Source of the DNA: Pithys albifrons albifrons
Taxonomy: Eukaryota > Chordata > Aves > Passeriformes > Thamnophilidae
Direction of reading: 5' to 3'
NCBI RefSeq assembly: GCF_047495875.1
Contig: NC_092461.1
Span: 51,765,511 to 51,829,510, forward strand
Length of the DNA: 64,000 bases
This document shows, in pieces, positions 26,701-40,800 of this stretch. Within the stretch, counting starts at the first letter, position 1. Every line of letters begins with the position of its first letter. The notes beneath the pieces were generated by a model. That model saw nothing but the letters and a program-made list of their open reading frames with translations. It searched no databases and was not told the origin of the DNA. The translations under genes were made by a program, and so were the position numbers.

Positions 26701-27307
26701 CAAGATTTCTAATGGGAATACTTCATATCAAAAATATGTTTCCCTCGAGGATGACATCACCACAGGGACACATATTTCAGATATTTTGGCCATCGTATTT
26801 TGAAAGCTTCTTTAGAAATACAGAAATGCTTTTAGTCCTGAATGAATTTTTTTCAGTCTCAAGTAAACATACTACCATCTAACTATTCAGAAAGCCTTGA
26901 GCAATAACAATACAATGTGTTATGGGAAACAAAGTAAAGAACTGCAGTGCAGCTAAAGAAAGAATATATTTGGTATATAGTATTGATATTACATGAAAAT
27001 AGGTTTTTTGCTGGATACTATGTTAGTGTTTCTGTCATGAAGCAGATCAAACGTAGCCTGAGCCACAATTTCAGATCACGATCCTGAATATTTGGGGACC
27101 TGAACTCTACTTTCAAATCCAACAAATGGTCTCTGTTCACAGAATGTCATTAGCTAAACTTAAACCCTAAGCCTGAATCACTCTCACCTGCTGAGCTCTG
27201 GAAAAAGTTGGAAGTAGTGTAGTTTTGCCTTTAGTTATAGACAGAACTTCACTAGAACCTGGGTACTAACACTAAATAACTGGCTATTAACTTTAATAGA
27301 AAAATGT

Positions 27308-27400
27308 TACACACACACGTGTGTGTATGCATACAAATATATACAAATATACATGTATATATGCTTGTGTCCATATATATATCTATATTTAAATTCTGGA
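27308..27400. repeat. Alternating purine-pyrimidine microsatellite
   Basis: A CA/TG and AT/TA rich patch. 27311-27326 is a perfect 16 bp palindrome (ACACACAC followed by GTGTGTGT). It is followed by ATATATAC-type repeats to about 27400. Confidence 0.85.
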
Positions 27401-27423
27401 TATACAGTTATATGAATAGTGTG

Positions 27424-27490
27424 TTAGTGGTTATGTGGTTTTTGGTGGTTTTGGTTAGGTTTGATTTGGTTTGGTTAGGTTTGGTTTACT
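27424..27490 (+). repeat. GGTTT-rich low-complexity patch
   Basis: A run of imperfect GGTTT/GGTTAGG/GATTTGG units ('gatttggtttggttagg') just downstream of the CA/AT microsatellite. The plus strand is G/T-rich with almost no C. Confidence 0.8.
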
Positions 27491-30400
27491 ATACCTTCAA
27501 CTGCCGAAGGCTCCTTTCAGTCATAAATATAAATATAGGGAATTTAGTGGAATTAAGGATGTTTTCCTACTGAGGATGCAGTGCAATGCATGGAGACAAT
27601 GCAGACTAAAGAGCCACATTTCTTATTTGAGGGAATGAAATTGCTTAAAGTAATGAGCTTGAGGAGAGCAAAAGCAAAATTCAGATTACTGCTCCTCTCG
27701 TTTGGTAGAAGTAGCAGGAACCAATTCAATTTTGGCCCTCTTAAAGTGACCATCGCAAGGGCCAACAATATTCCATTGACAAGGCCATGACCCATGGGCT
27801 CTTCACTGCAGGATGGCACCTATAAAATGGAATTTAATTACCTCATGTTTTTCTTGTATGGGTCTTCCCTGTATTGAACAGGTCAATAGCTGCTCTACAA
27901 TGTTTTCAATTAATTACAAATAAGAGTTCATGAAACATTGGACTATCATTCAAAAGGCAGTCATGAGCAAATTAGTGGTATCTTTATAAACTTTCATTTA
28001 CAAATAACATTAATTTGATAATACAATATGTAAAATTATCCAAGCAAGGTTTTAATATATCCCAAGGACAATATTCAGATGAAAAATGAATACTTAAATC
28101 TGTATTAAATAAAATAATACTACTTCAGGTGTCCAACCTCATTAATGTTTTTTGAAGGCAGCATTCTAGAGTTGCTTCCAGTCAAAGACTTCAGAGAACT
28201 CCTAAAGAACTCCTAATTTGACAGATAATCCCTAAAGATTTGTTAAACAAGGATGATAATAGCAATTCATAATTTAAAAAATTAATTATGACTCAAATCT
28301 TAGTGTAGAACTAACACTATTTAACTCAGTGCCATATTTTGAAGTATGATATATTTCATGCCATGGTATATTTGAAAACATGAATAATTTATCTGAAGTT
28401 TTAAGAAGGAAAGCATAGTCAGTTCTGCTTTTAGCAAACTGTGTTAATACATATGTATTTATATTGTCTATTTATATTGTGAGACATATTAATGAAATTA
28501 AGGTAAGTTGTAGTTCCCTTCCAATAGTTCAGACAGCCAACTGTTTGGATGCTTTGATAACGCCAGAAAAATATGGCTCCAGCTGGCAAGAACACCTGCT
28601 TCTCTGCCCAGGTGTCCAGAATCAGAGACTTTGCACAACTGGAAGGCAACCTTTGAAAAAGCAAAGTGCATCACGTTCACATGAAAATGAAATACTTGTT
28701 TTAAAAAATGACAGTCAAAAACTGTCAGCTACACTTTGACTGCAAAACGGTCCATTCATTTTCCTGCTTATTGGGAAATCTGGACATAGGCTTCAGCTTA
28801 GTCTTTTTAGAATGGTTGCAAAAAACCAGATGTGCTTTCTGGACTGAAAAGCTGAGGCAGAGGAAAATATACATCTATCATATGGGATTTATATTTTATG
28901 TTGCTGTAGAATTGTCCCCTTGGCTGTCTTTCTTGTCCTGCAAGATATCGATCTTTTCTGTAGGGGTGACAGCTTGCAACTTTGATTTCGGTGAAACACT
29001 TCCCAAAATAAAGAATATACAGAGTGGAACAAACATTCCATCTGTTTTTCTTTCTCTCACACTCCAGTCTCATTCTATTTAGGTTTTTATAACATACTTA
29101 TCAATTGAATTTTTCAGTACATCGACCTGATTGCAGTCTGGGACAAAGGAAAGTAGAAGACAACCTGATCACTTTAGGCAATATGGCTCTTGCCTGCACC
29201 TTTTTATCATATTAAAAATGATCACAACACCACTGTTAAGATTTCATCAAATCTGTTGCTCAGAGAAATACCACCACTACCCATAAATTAACAAACAAGT
29301 AATGTGATGCAGAAATATTGTATTATAAAATCTGCCTAAGATACAGAGACTGGGTTAGCATGGCTTCTGTTCTTTTTAATATGAACACCAGTGTAAGAAA
29401 AGAAAAAGAGATTGGCAGGAATTGAGCTTTAAGTGGATAGACACATGAAAGTGCATGAAATATGCTTTTGATGGTCTAACAGCCCACGAGAGAATGTTAC
29501 CCCAAGAAGAAATATTTCAAAAACACAGTGAAGCTCACAGAGTGATACCAAATTAAATAGATTTTGGTTTTAGTTTTTGACATCACTAGACAATGGACTT
29601 CACAAATCACTAACACACACTGATTCTAACATGACCTAAAATTGTAGAAACATAGGAGAAGGAATAAAAAACTTTCAAATTTGGTTTAAAAGTACAGATG
29701 TCTTTGTTTTTTTCACTGGCAACTTCAACACTATTGCATTTGGACAATATTTTAAGAAACATCTGTCCAATTTGGATCTGTCATACTGCAACTGTGATTA
29801 GTTAGAGATGTTACAAAAAGTGAAATTACTTATGCAAGTCCGCAGAGTTAGTGTATCATGAATACAAAGTAATGAACTTCCTGAGAACAATAATTTGAAT
29901 TTCTCTGTTGCCTTTTACCCATGGACCCCAAACCACCTGAAAATCATTATCTAATTACATATTGCACAACCTAGAGACAGGATGTATAACAAAAATTCAG
30001 TAAGTCTCCTCTGAGATGGAAAACAGCACATATTCAGAAGAAATGCAATGCTCTAACTTAGGAGAATGTGAAAAGTCAGTGAAAATTCAAGAGCACAAAT
30101 GTAGGGAGCCTGTAATTATTTATGTTATATTTGATCTTTTACATCAAGTCCTTTGGGGTCTGTGTTCCACAATGCTTACAACCACAGGTGAGTAGTCATT
30201 TCCCCCCCTAAAATACGGCAGTGGCAACTGTTCTCATTTAGGAGAACGTTGAGAAAAACTTGAGAGCTGGACAAAAATTTTTAGACAAATAGTGTACTTG
30301 CCAAAAAATGAAGGACAACTGAAGCTATTCGGGAGTCTGGATTGATTTCAGCAAATTGTTTCAGATAAACAATGTGGGGGAGGAAAGTGGAATTCTGAAA

Positions 30401-33400
30401 ATGTGAAACATTTTGTTCTGACATGATCAAAATTACAGAATTCCTCCTGTAATTTCTTCTTTTCAGTTAAAGCATTAGAAAAAGTGGACAGTATAATCAA
30501 GAAGGAAAAAGAGAGAGCGACACACCACAAGCAAAACCTGAAGTGTATCACACTTGGAAGCTTTTCCACCTATTCCCAGTTAGTGCAAGAAAACCTCCAA
30601 ACAAGAATGAGCTTTACCACAGAGGATAAGGATTTGTGCACGTTCCACATATTTCTCCTGTGAGTTAGAGCAAAGATGCATCAATTGAAAGCTGGAAAAT
30701 GCTGTTAGTAGTTAGTAAAGTCTACCAATTTGATCTATTTGCTCATCTTGCATAACATGTTTGATGAAAACCAGTTTGTTTACATGGCTTTTCATGAACT
30801 ATTTTTGATTGAACTATTTTTGCACAAGTCATCCATCTTCTGCCTTTTAGTGGTTGCAATTATTGATCAGATAAAACTATCAAGTACTCCTGAATTGACC
30901 AATCATCTTAGACAAGTGCCTCTCTTCAGCAGACTACTGTTGCCTGGAGCTGACAAGTGCAGAATAAAGTTAAAGCTGCCTTAACTGCTCACAGGAGGAC
31001 TGTTCACAGCAGAAGACATCATCTAGTGACCAAGAAACCAACTTCAAGCAATGAATTTCCCACTTGGCAAAGGAGTGACATGCAACTTCCTTGAACTCCA
31101 GAATATCCCTTAAATATGTTGCACATTACTTAAAATGATGACACTAGGGGTACGTTGGACAAGTGTTCACTTGACCTTGTACAAATAGCCACCAGGCAAA
31201 AGCTTGCTTGATACTAGTCAGGGGCAGAGCTCTTACTCAGAGCATGAGTGATGCTCAAATGTCGAATGCATCATTCTTTCCATTGTGGGAAGCTGGCAGA
31301 GATGCAAAAGATTAGAGGATTCATGAAGATGCTCAGGTATATGTGAGAGGCTCTGACCCTTTTCTTGCTGGTTATTTGAACCTGCTCTTGGGGGCTCGTT
31401 GAATAATCATCCATAACACAAACCCTCAGGGCCCAGCAGTTCACCTTGGGCATCAAAATCTCCCGAGTCTGACTCCAACCTGTTGTTGTTCATGAAGTCT
31501 GGACAGATTGGGCAGCCTTCAACTAACTACAGCTTTTACTGCTGGCAGAAATCCCAGGCTCAGTCATACTGGGGTTCTGTGGCTTCTCTTGCCCTCTAAT
31601 AGCTCATTAAGCTCTCTTGCAAGGGAAGAACCTGGCATCCAGAGCTGCAGCTACTAAACTCCATTTACTATCATCTGCATACAATTTTCTGTATGGAGCT
31701 GAGGCACCACACTGTTCTGAAGGGAAAAAGTGCTGTGGGAGAGTGAAAAACACTCTCTCATACAGCATCCAAGCCTTGTTTTTTGTTTTCATAGGTTTGT
31801 TCACTTTTTCAGTGAGAAGAAAATGGGAAAGGAGAAACTTTGAGTATATATATGGCAAAATCACACACCTGGCCATTGATGTGAACTTGGCTCAGGCTAG
31901 CAGTGACTATATATAGACTCATGGCAATAAGCAACTTATCTCAGCTGTGTTTGTTTAGCTGTTGATTTCTGGTTAGTGGGTCTTGTCAGGGCTCAGTGTG
32001 TGGGGAAATACAGTCCACTTCTATAGCAAAAATCTTTAGCTACCAAGATAACAGAGAACAGGAGTTGAAATTACCAAAAATGCTGTGCTGCTAACCAGAT
32101 AGAACCAGAACAAAATATGAAAGAAATAAATGTGCTCTGGTCTTGCTTTTAGAAATTTTGGCTGCAAATGGTCTTTTGCCTACGCACTAAAACTGCCCAT
32201 TTTTCTGCCTACTTCTGCAGAAGGTACCCAACCACCGCATGTTTCAGTGTGCTTTTCTTTACCTAGTGCCCATTTGTGAAAAAAAATATTTATAAAAGCT
32301 ATAGTAGAATCTGTTATGGAGCACAAAAGGTTTTCCATCTACTCTCTCTTGTCCCTCTCTGCCAGCTGATCTACTCACAAGAGCACTATCTCATGTGATT
32401 CATCCAGGTTAGCAAACACTGCTCCTTAAAGTATTTTTGGTAATGTCTGATTTGGACTGGCTCAGGTTAGAAAACACACCAAAGGAGCTCCACCAGCAAA
32501 TCCAGTGGGGCAGAATATCTATAAGAAAAGAGTGATGAATTTGAAAAGGAAGTGAACAGGAGGGGGCAGTCCCTCCTGCCCACCCAGCTGAGTTTCGCTT
32601 GTGGGATCCATCCTGAGGAGCAGTAAAACATCTTAGACCAGGGAAGCAGCTCTACACCCAAATGGACAAATGTTGCTAGGTAGAGGCTCTTACATGAACA
32701 CAATATTAACAGCTCAGTTCTTATGTAACTAAAAGAGAGAAGAATATGGATAGAAGGAATAAAAAAGAATCTGAAGTTAAAAAGGAATAATTGATTTATG
32801 AATTTCACCATTATGTTTTATTCAGGTCAGAAAGGCAGGCCTGCCGTTTGCTAAGGGAAAATGTGTTTTTCCTTGATCTTTGTGGGAGAAAGTCATTAAA
32901 GCAAGGAAGAAAGAGAGAATTCATTGTCTTTGCCATTTCAAGAGCCCTGTTCTAACTCAATCATTAAGCCAGAGCAGTAGTGTAATCACACCTTAACATA
33001 TTCAGTTATCTTTACTCCTTCTCTCTTAACAAATGTTCAATTTTATAAAGTGCTGAAGAAAAGGAAATTGAGATTACACTCCTTACAGATGTCCTGAGAG
33101 TGCTGGAAATTGTTGATGGAATAAACTACACTGAGAGATCACCTTTCCTTTATTTCAAAGCATGTGATCCTTAATTTGGCTACTGTTGAGAGATGTTTTC
33201 TTCATGGGGCTTTCTGTCTCTTCTGCTTTGGCAAGCAAAGGAAGAAGATGATATAAGAGAAACTGGTCCAAATTCAGGCACATACAGTGTTGACTTTAAT
33301 TCATGTTTGGAAGGAGAAGTTCCTTCTACTATATAAATAAATCACACCCTTTAAAAAGTCTTTTTTATGGCTGACAGTAATATCCATGGAAAAATGATGC

Positions 33401-34080
33401 TTCTGTCATGCATAACGTGTGAAAACTGTCTCTTTGTCATGAAAAAGGATTAAGGCTATGTTATTTTCATTCTCAGACCATTTCCTTAACTGAAATTCAA
33501 TGGCTTAATTTCCTTTTCTTTTTGATGCAAATTTAGTGCTGACAAAAAGTGCCAGCTTAGCATCTTAGGAAACTGAAGCATGTTATTCATCCAGAGAGGG
33601 AGACAGGTAATTGTAGCTAGGGTACCACCAACACCAATCAAATGAAAAAAATATTTCAGGCAAACAACTTGTTCCCCCCACAAGATACATACAATTCTTA
33701 GTCTCCAAGAGGACTTCATTAACATTGTCCCTAATTGTGTTCCTGAAAAATGGTTGCCTAAAAAAATTTAAAATCTTTTCCATCAAGACAGTGAAGTCAA
33801 AGTGTGAAAAAGCAAATGTGACCATAACTATTTTACTGACAATTTCAATGGTGAGGCTTTCCAAGAAGATTTTTCTCAAATGTCAAATATCTCCAAAACA
33901 GGTTATTTTTAGGACATAGTTCAGCCTTCTTTCAATCTCCTGCTGATATAGTTATACTCTGTAAAATGGCCAGTCAAAGCTGGCTCAGGTGCAGCATAAG
34001 AGCATTTAGTATGCTTCATGCTTCTGATTTCAGTATGTGCATCCATGCAAGAGAGTCAGATAGCAAAGTCTGACTTTAGA

Positions 34081-34340
34081 TCATAGAATGGTTTGGGTTG
34101 GAAGGGACCTTAAAGATGATCTAGTTCCAAACACCCTGCCCTGGGCAGGGCCACCGTCCTACACTAAGTTGCTCAAAGCCATCCAACCTTTTCCTTGAAC
34201 ACTTTCTGGGATGGGGCATCCACAGCTTCTCTGGGAAACTTGTTCCAGTGTCTCATCACCCTCACAGCAAAGAATTTCTTTCAAATATCTGACATAAACC
34301 TACTCTCAGTTTGAAGCCAACATCAACTTTTTTCAAAGTA
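34081..34340 (-). mobile_element. CR1 3' end, minus strand
   Basis: This is a textbook reverse-oriented avian CR1 end: it begins 'tcatagaatggtttgggttg' and runs on through 'aagggaccttaaagatgatc' and 'cttgttccagtgtctcatca'. It fades near 34340. It lies about 190 bp left of a plus-strand CR1. Confidence 0.93.
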
Positions 34341-34530
34341 ACCATAAAGGATCTGTTTTCAGCCTCACCAGCTCCTTAAATCTGAACAGCTCAAAAGATG
34401 CAGCATTTCTCAATATACTAACCCACATGTTTTGTAAGTCAATGAAACACATCCTACAGTGATATCATATGCCAGAAAGGACTAACCTGAATACATGCTA
34501 GCCTCAATGCAAAGTCTCTAAGTCAACTCA

Positions 34531-36245
34531 TGAAGCATTTAGAAATGCCATTAAGTCATGTAGAAAGAAAATTAGAGAGGTGAAAACACAGCTTGAACTT
34601 AATCTGGCCACTTCTATTAAAGATAACAAAAAGTGTTTTTATAAATACATCAGTGTCAAAAGAAAGGGCCAGGAAAACCTCTATTCTTTGTTTGACGTAA
34701 GGTGGGGTAGGAATATAGTTACCAAAGAGGAGGAAAAGGCTGAGTTACTTAACACCTTCTTTGCCTCAGTTTTCAACAATAAGAAAGGTTGCACTCAGGA
34801 CAACTGGCCTTCTGAGCTGGTAGACAGGGACAGGGAGCTGAATAGCCCCTGTATAATCCAGCAGGAAGCAGTTAGTGCCCTGCTGTGATGCCCATCCACA
34901 AGAAAGGCCAGAAGGAAGATCCAGGAAACTACAGGTGGGTCAGCCTGACCTTGGTGACCAGCAAGGTTATGGATTAGATCATCTTGAGTGCAATCACATG
35001 GCACCTACATGACAGACAGGGCATCAAAGCCAAGGCAGATTTAGGAAGGGTAGGTCCTGCCTGAGCAATCTGATCTCTTTTCATGACCAGGTGACCTACC
35101 TGGTGGATGAGGGGAAGGCTGTGGGTGTGGTCTACCTGGACTTAGCAAAGCCTTTGACACCATCTCCCATAGCATACTCCTGGAAAAGGTGGCAGCCCAT
35201 GGCTTGGGCAGGTACACTCTCTGCTGGGTTAGTAACTGGCTGGATTGCCTGGCCCAGAGTGTGCTGGCGAACGGAGCTGCATCCACTTAGCAGCTGATCA
35301 CTAGTGGTGTCCCCCAGGGATCAGTGTTGAGCCCAGTCCTGTTTAATATCTTTATTAATGATCTGGAAGAGGGTATCAAGTCCACCATTAGCAAATTTGC
35401 AGATGACATAAAGCTGGGGAGGAGTGTTGACCTGCTGGAAGGAAGTAGGGCTCTGCAGAAGCACCTGGACAAGCTGGAGAGATGGGCCAAATCCAACAGT
35501 ATGAGGTTCAACAAGGCCAAGTGCTGGGTCCTGCACTTTGACTACAATGACTCCATGCGGCACTACAGGCTGGGGACAGAGTGGCTGGCGAGCAGCCCAG
35601 CAGAAAGGGACCTGGGGGTTCTGATTGCAGGAGGCTGAACATGAGCCAGCGGTCTGCCCAGGTGGCCAAGAAGGCCAATGGGATCCTGGTCTGCATCAGG
35701 AATAGTGGCCAGCAGAACTAGAGAAGTGATTCTTCCCCTGTACTCGGCACTGGTGAGGACACATCTTGAGTAGAGTGTCCAGTTCTGGGCCCTTCAATTT
35801 AGAAAGGATATTGAGGTGCTGGAGCATATCCGAAGAAGGGCAATGAGGATGGTGAAGGGTCTTGAGCACAAGTCCTACGAGGAAAGCCTGAGGGAGCTGG
35901 GGTTGTTTAGCCTGGAGAAGAGGAGGCTTGGGGGAGACCTGAAAGGAATTTGTAGCCACGTGGGTATCAGTCTCTTCTCCCAGGCAACTATCAGTAGAAC
36001 AAGAGGACATAGTCTTAAGATGCACCAGGGGAGGTTTAGGTTAGACATTAGGAAGAAGTTCTTTGTAGAGAGAGTGATTGGACATTGGAACGGGCTATCC
36101 AGGGAGGTGGTGGAGTCAGCATTCCTGGAAGTATTTAAGAAGAGACTGGATGTGGCACTTAGAGTATCATGGTCTAGAAGACAAGGTGATGTTAGGTCAA
36201 AGGCTCAGAGGTCTTCCAACCAAGTTCATTCTGTGATTCTATGAT
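34531..36245 (+). mobile_element. CR1 LINE, plus strand, 1.7 kb, internally deleted
   Basis: It begins in the linker before RT ('NAIKSCRKKIREV') and continues with 'DNKKCFYKYISVKRKGQENL'. Near 34885 it jumps to 'IHKKGQKED', so the first RT block is lost. RT then follows with 'SGVPQGSVL'-like sequence and an intact FADD box ('[18 protein letters not shown]', near 35395). The C-terminal domain includes '[20 protein letters not shown]' and '[17 protein letters not shown]', in a 142-codon open stretch from 35816 to 36244. It ends with the CR1 tail at about 36245. Stops and frameshifts are present. Confidence 0.92.
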
Positions 36246-36664
36246 ACACCATATCTCAAATTACAAACACAGCTTTTGGAGGATGCTTCTGTTCACATCA
36301 GCAAACAGCTCTAGCATTTGTGAAAAGCTTTAGTACAGGAACCCTTAATATTTCAAAGTTATTTAGAGCAGTTTCTGTCATCTGTGCTGTAAAATCTCTA
36401 TCTGCCTAGAGGCATAGAGACCCAAACTATTCCCTCCATTAACAACAATTTATTGTACAACTGGGAAGACTGAGAAGATATGACTCAGAGTATATGATAA
36501 TAGTCAATAGGTGATTTAAATCAAAATACCAAAGGTACCTCCAAGTTTAGTCACTGATGGACATGAACTGAGATAAATTCTTGATGAGATACGCCAAGTT
36601 TTTAACTGTAAGTGGGCTCTTGATTGATCTTTCTTTTCTTCTTTGATGCCAAAGGGGTTTTTGT

Positions 36665-37215
36665 TCTGATTTTCACATTTTGTAGATTTTAGGAACACAG
36701 TAGTTGTAGATTTTTAGAGGGTTAATATTTCTAACAGTTTAAGTTTAATGCCTTTCTATCACTACCCCTGTCCCAGAACAGGGAGCTCAAATTCCTTTAG
36801 TTAATTAATCTTGTTTAGACTCCTTTCCAAGGTAGAGCTGAAGGATATCAGAAGGCCTACAGAATGAAACATAAACACAGGTCAGAGTGACCCAAAAGCC
36901 AGAATTGGATGAACTCCAAGAGACCTTTGTGTGCCCGAGGAAGAAGAGTTGATGAAGACAGAGGGTCTTGACGACCCCAGACCCAATTCCAGGGGGTTGG
37001 ACCAGAGGTGGGACTGGGGCTGGACTGAGAAATGTGTAAAGCAATGATTGGAGGGATCTTATTATAAAAGCCATGGAAACAAGAACTGAGGCACATGCAT
37101 GTCATCCTGTATTCCTGTGGGCTGTAGGCCCTGTGTTATTAAAGGACCTTTACTTTTTATCTTAGTCTACACTAACATGGCTCGAAGTCCTGTTTTTGGG
37201 GGGAAGGTTCATTCA
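36665..37215 (+). mobile_element. Possible solo LTR (unrelated to the ERV-L-like family)
   Basis: The segment has promoter-to-polyadenylation layout. TATAAAAG lies near 37062, ATTAAAGG lies about 75 bp downstream (near 37139), and the right end reads 'ggttcattca'. Its left end is not defined and no target duplication was found, so this is a pattern call only. Confidence 0.35.
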
Positions 37216-37479
37216 TGGCATCATCTGAAGTGGTAAATAGCTGTCTTCAGGATATCAATAGCATATATGTTGATAATTAAATTTATGATAAATTTATCAA
37301 TATCACTGATAATGACAAAGGTTACATTGAGATGCATGAACCTTGAAAAGTTACATGAGATGTGTCGGGATGGATTCACATAATACGGCATGGAGAAAAT
37401 CCTGCCAAAAATGGGCTGGTGAAGAGAATCAACCAGCCACTGATAATACTTTATCAACTGATGTTTTTAATGTTGTTTA

Positions 37480-37830
37480 AATGCACAGAAGGTCTAACAA
37501 AGTGTCTTTTTTGCTAAGTCATTGTTTCTTCTTCCCAGCATACCCTTGTAAGCTCAGGGGGCTGGGGGATGATTGTGACATCATGTTACCTGAAACCCTC
37601 TCCCACTGAATGTAAATTCTCTTATCCCTATTAGCCCCAAACCAGACTCCACTCTTGTCCCTCATTGGTGAGTCTGAATCCCTCCTAAGTCCATATAAAC
37701 CCTTGACCACGAATAACCCTCCTCTTTGTTCCTCTCCTTCTCCAGTGGTCTCTGTGTGTCCTTTTTCTGGGGCTCCCAGTGACCACGTGGTAGGGGAAAG
37801 CAGGGAGCACATTTTCTCCTAGTTTATGGA
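37480..37830 (+). mobile_element. Possible LTR fragment
   Basis: A GC-richer block with 'ccatataaacccttgacc' (TATA-like, near 37690) and a pyrimidine-rich stretch after it. No polyadenylation signal or boundaries could be fixed. This is a weak call. Confidence 0.25.
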
Positions 37831-40800
37831 CTAACAGCTCCAGGACCAGGAGAATCACCATATCGTTGCAGAAATCATACAACACACAGCACCAATGAGG
37901 CATAAAGAAATCCTACCAGATCAGAGATGCATGTTAATATACATACATTAGGATGGAATGCACAAATGCTTAATCTCTGGCTAAGCTGTAGGCCCATGTG
38001 TAACCCCTGCCCATCTTGGCTCCATTTGTGGGAGGAGACCACACTCTGAACTCTCCTCTGCAGAGCAGGATTACCTGGGGTGTTTGGTACTTGTCATCAA
38101 GAGGACCATGATCCCAAAACTACATCAGAAAGGCCAGTAATAATATTCACTCACCAATGGTCAGGAGCAAATGAGTAAGGAGATAAAAAAAAAGAAGCTT
38201 AATTTGAATTTGTTGTCCTCTATTAGTTGCTCTTCTTGCACCCCTTCTTTCTCTCTCAACACTGTGGTGGGGGGTTAACTCGCTTAGATTTCTTAAATGC
38301 AACTTTGGATGGCCAGCTTCAGGATTCACGCAAAAAGCTGTGGGATTTATACTGCAGCTGACGGATGTGAGACTGAGTGCATCTCAGTGAACTTAAATGA
38401 GAACTAAATCTGAGGGAAGCTAGGTCAGCGTAATGCACTCCTGGAATGAGAGGAGGCAGAAGAAGGTGTAAAATACACCAGCTCAGACTCCCTCCAGAGC
38501 TAGAAAACTCAGATTCACATCTGAATTTGGCTCCCGTTGCCTGACTCAGAAAAGCAAACTCTTTCCAAATCTGGAGACAATGGTTCATTCTGTGCAAAAG
38601 CCTTACTGAGATATTGTTAAGCTTGTCTAGCCCACAAATTAACTTAGCCTGATATATCTTCTGTTTTACCCAGGAGGCATGGGCTGTGTTCTAAGAACCA
38701 CAGTACAGCAGAAATGAAAACAACACAGCTTGCTGCTCTGTAACCTGCTGCTGCATGCCAGGGATGGTGTATGGACAGCATCTGGGTGTGATACCATGGA
38801 TATTAATGCTGGGGCTTCATGAACCTCCTGCTCTTTTAGATGAAAGAAAGTGAAAGAGAATGAAATAGTCTATTGTAGGGCAAATACATTGCAGAGAAGC
38901 CTCCAGGATACTTACAGCAAGAGGTACTGTGGAAAGTACATGGCAAAGTAGGGGCTGCTTGGGTTTTAGATGTGTTACAGTTATGTAAGCTGCAAGGAGA
39001 AAAAACATCTGTGGATCAGGACCTGTCAAGTGAAAAGAAAAAAGTGAGAGTACTATGACTGGCAGCTTGTGTGGAATTTTAAATGTAGACTCAGATCTAG
39101 GAGAAGGTCTTCGTAGCAGTCTTCTGACCCCACAGAAGGTTTAACAGTGTCCAGCCTCCATGAAGGACAGCACTGCTCTGTGATTGAGACTGGGGACAAG
39201 CAGAGTGGCACACACAAGGCGTAGCTGAAGGAAACCTCCCACCTTTCTCTAGAGCTGCACTGGAAAGGAGTGGAGACCTTCACAGACTGCCACCTCCTTC
39301 TCTTCTGTAACCTCTGCAGAAAGCAATAGAGTAAACACTGTTTTCTTTAATTTACTTGGAAATATACAGAGGTAACTAAAACTCACTGCTCAGGAAGGAT
39401 CACAAGCCATAGTTTAGTCAAAATTGTTAAATTCCAGGTGTCTACACATCTGAGAAAGTCTGGAAGAAACATTGTAATTTCTCTTCTACCATCAAAAATT
39501 TGGCTTAATGATAGAAAAGTTATAAAGGAAGATCAAATTGGGGACTTTCAAAATTTTAAAAATTCGCAAGAACTTTTGGTTTAGATAATGTAAACTCCTA
39601 AACTGAGGAAATCTGGGACTTGTTCTCTTCTATCCTCAGTTCTGAATGCAGGATCATTGTAGTGCCTCACCTTTGCCTCGTCATCCTTTTCCTTTTTCTT
39701 CCCCAGTGGCAAATAGGTTTGATAGAATCTAGAAGGGTTGACAGGAGCTATTAGGTTTTACTATAGCAGTAAATATTTTTGTGTTGGTTTCTTTGGGTGT
39801 TGTTTTTAAAAAAAGAAAAAAAGAAAACTGACACCATTGGGAAGAGATTACTCAAAATCTGGCTTATTTCTAGTCACAAGTGTCAGATCTTTCTTTTATC
39901 TGGATAACCAGATTAAAAATAGTTATTTTAGGAAAAGAGTGCCTCAGAAGTTCAGCACATGAAACTAAAATGCTGTTCTCCCTCATATATTAGCACTGTT
40001 AAAGTAAGATCTGAGATCCTAGAAGTGTTAATCAGGCACCCAGTACTACTTAGAACTCCATCATCTGCTTTGTAAGGAGCAACCTCCAGGATCTCCCCAA
40101 ATCCAAATGCATTTTGACACAGCAGGATGCATGACCACCAGTAGCCAACTGCACATGGGGCACTAGGGCAGGTGGGTGCAGAAGCCCCCCAGTACATGCT
40201 GCTGATGCCAAAGAAGTTGCTGGGAGAAAAGCAGAGAAATAACTGTGGTGTTTTGGCCCAGCAAGGGAAAGCAAGGTGGAAAGGCAACAAAGAGGTGAGC
40301 AGTGTCAGCAGCCTGAGGCTACATGAAGTGTCTGTGAGAGAGAGCAGCAGCCCCAGCACAGCTGTGTCCCAGAGACCGTATTTGTAATGACTCGGCATAG
40401 CACATGCCAGAAAGCCGGCCTACCCCCGCAACCATAGAAGTTGTGAGTGGATGCTTGGGTCCAAATTAATCCCTGGTGGAAGCTCAGGAAAAGCCAGGGG
40501 AGCAAGAGGCATAAAAAAATGTGGGCCTTTATTAGCATCATATCTGGGAAGCCAATTTTTGTACATCAAGAGGTGATAAGCAACAAAAAAAATGTCAAAG
40601 CAAAAGAGGAGTTCTCTTTCTAGGAACTTCTGACTCCAGTGTTACGCACCCCTGTTTCCTGCGGTCCCATCCATTCACTGAAATGGCCAGGGGAAATCCA
40701 AAACCTATTAATTTTCCCTCACTAACTAAACAGAACAAATACCTTTCTGAGAAAAGGCCCTGAGATTTGGTCAGCTTCATGGACGTGGGCCAAGAGATTA

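Larger units (their letters stand above)
23720..34080. other. About 10 kb without recognised elements or genes
   Basis: This is the longest repeat-poor stretch of the window. No CR1 tails, LTRs or coding domains were recognised. Open frames reach at most about 124 codons and none shows a known motif. The only clear structure is the simple-sequence patch near 27308-27490. Confidence 0.4.
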
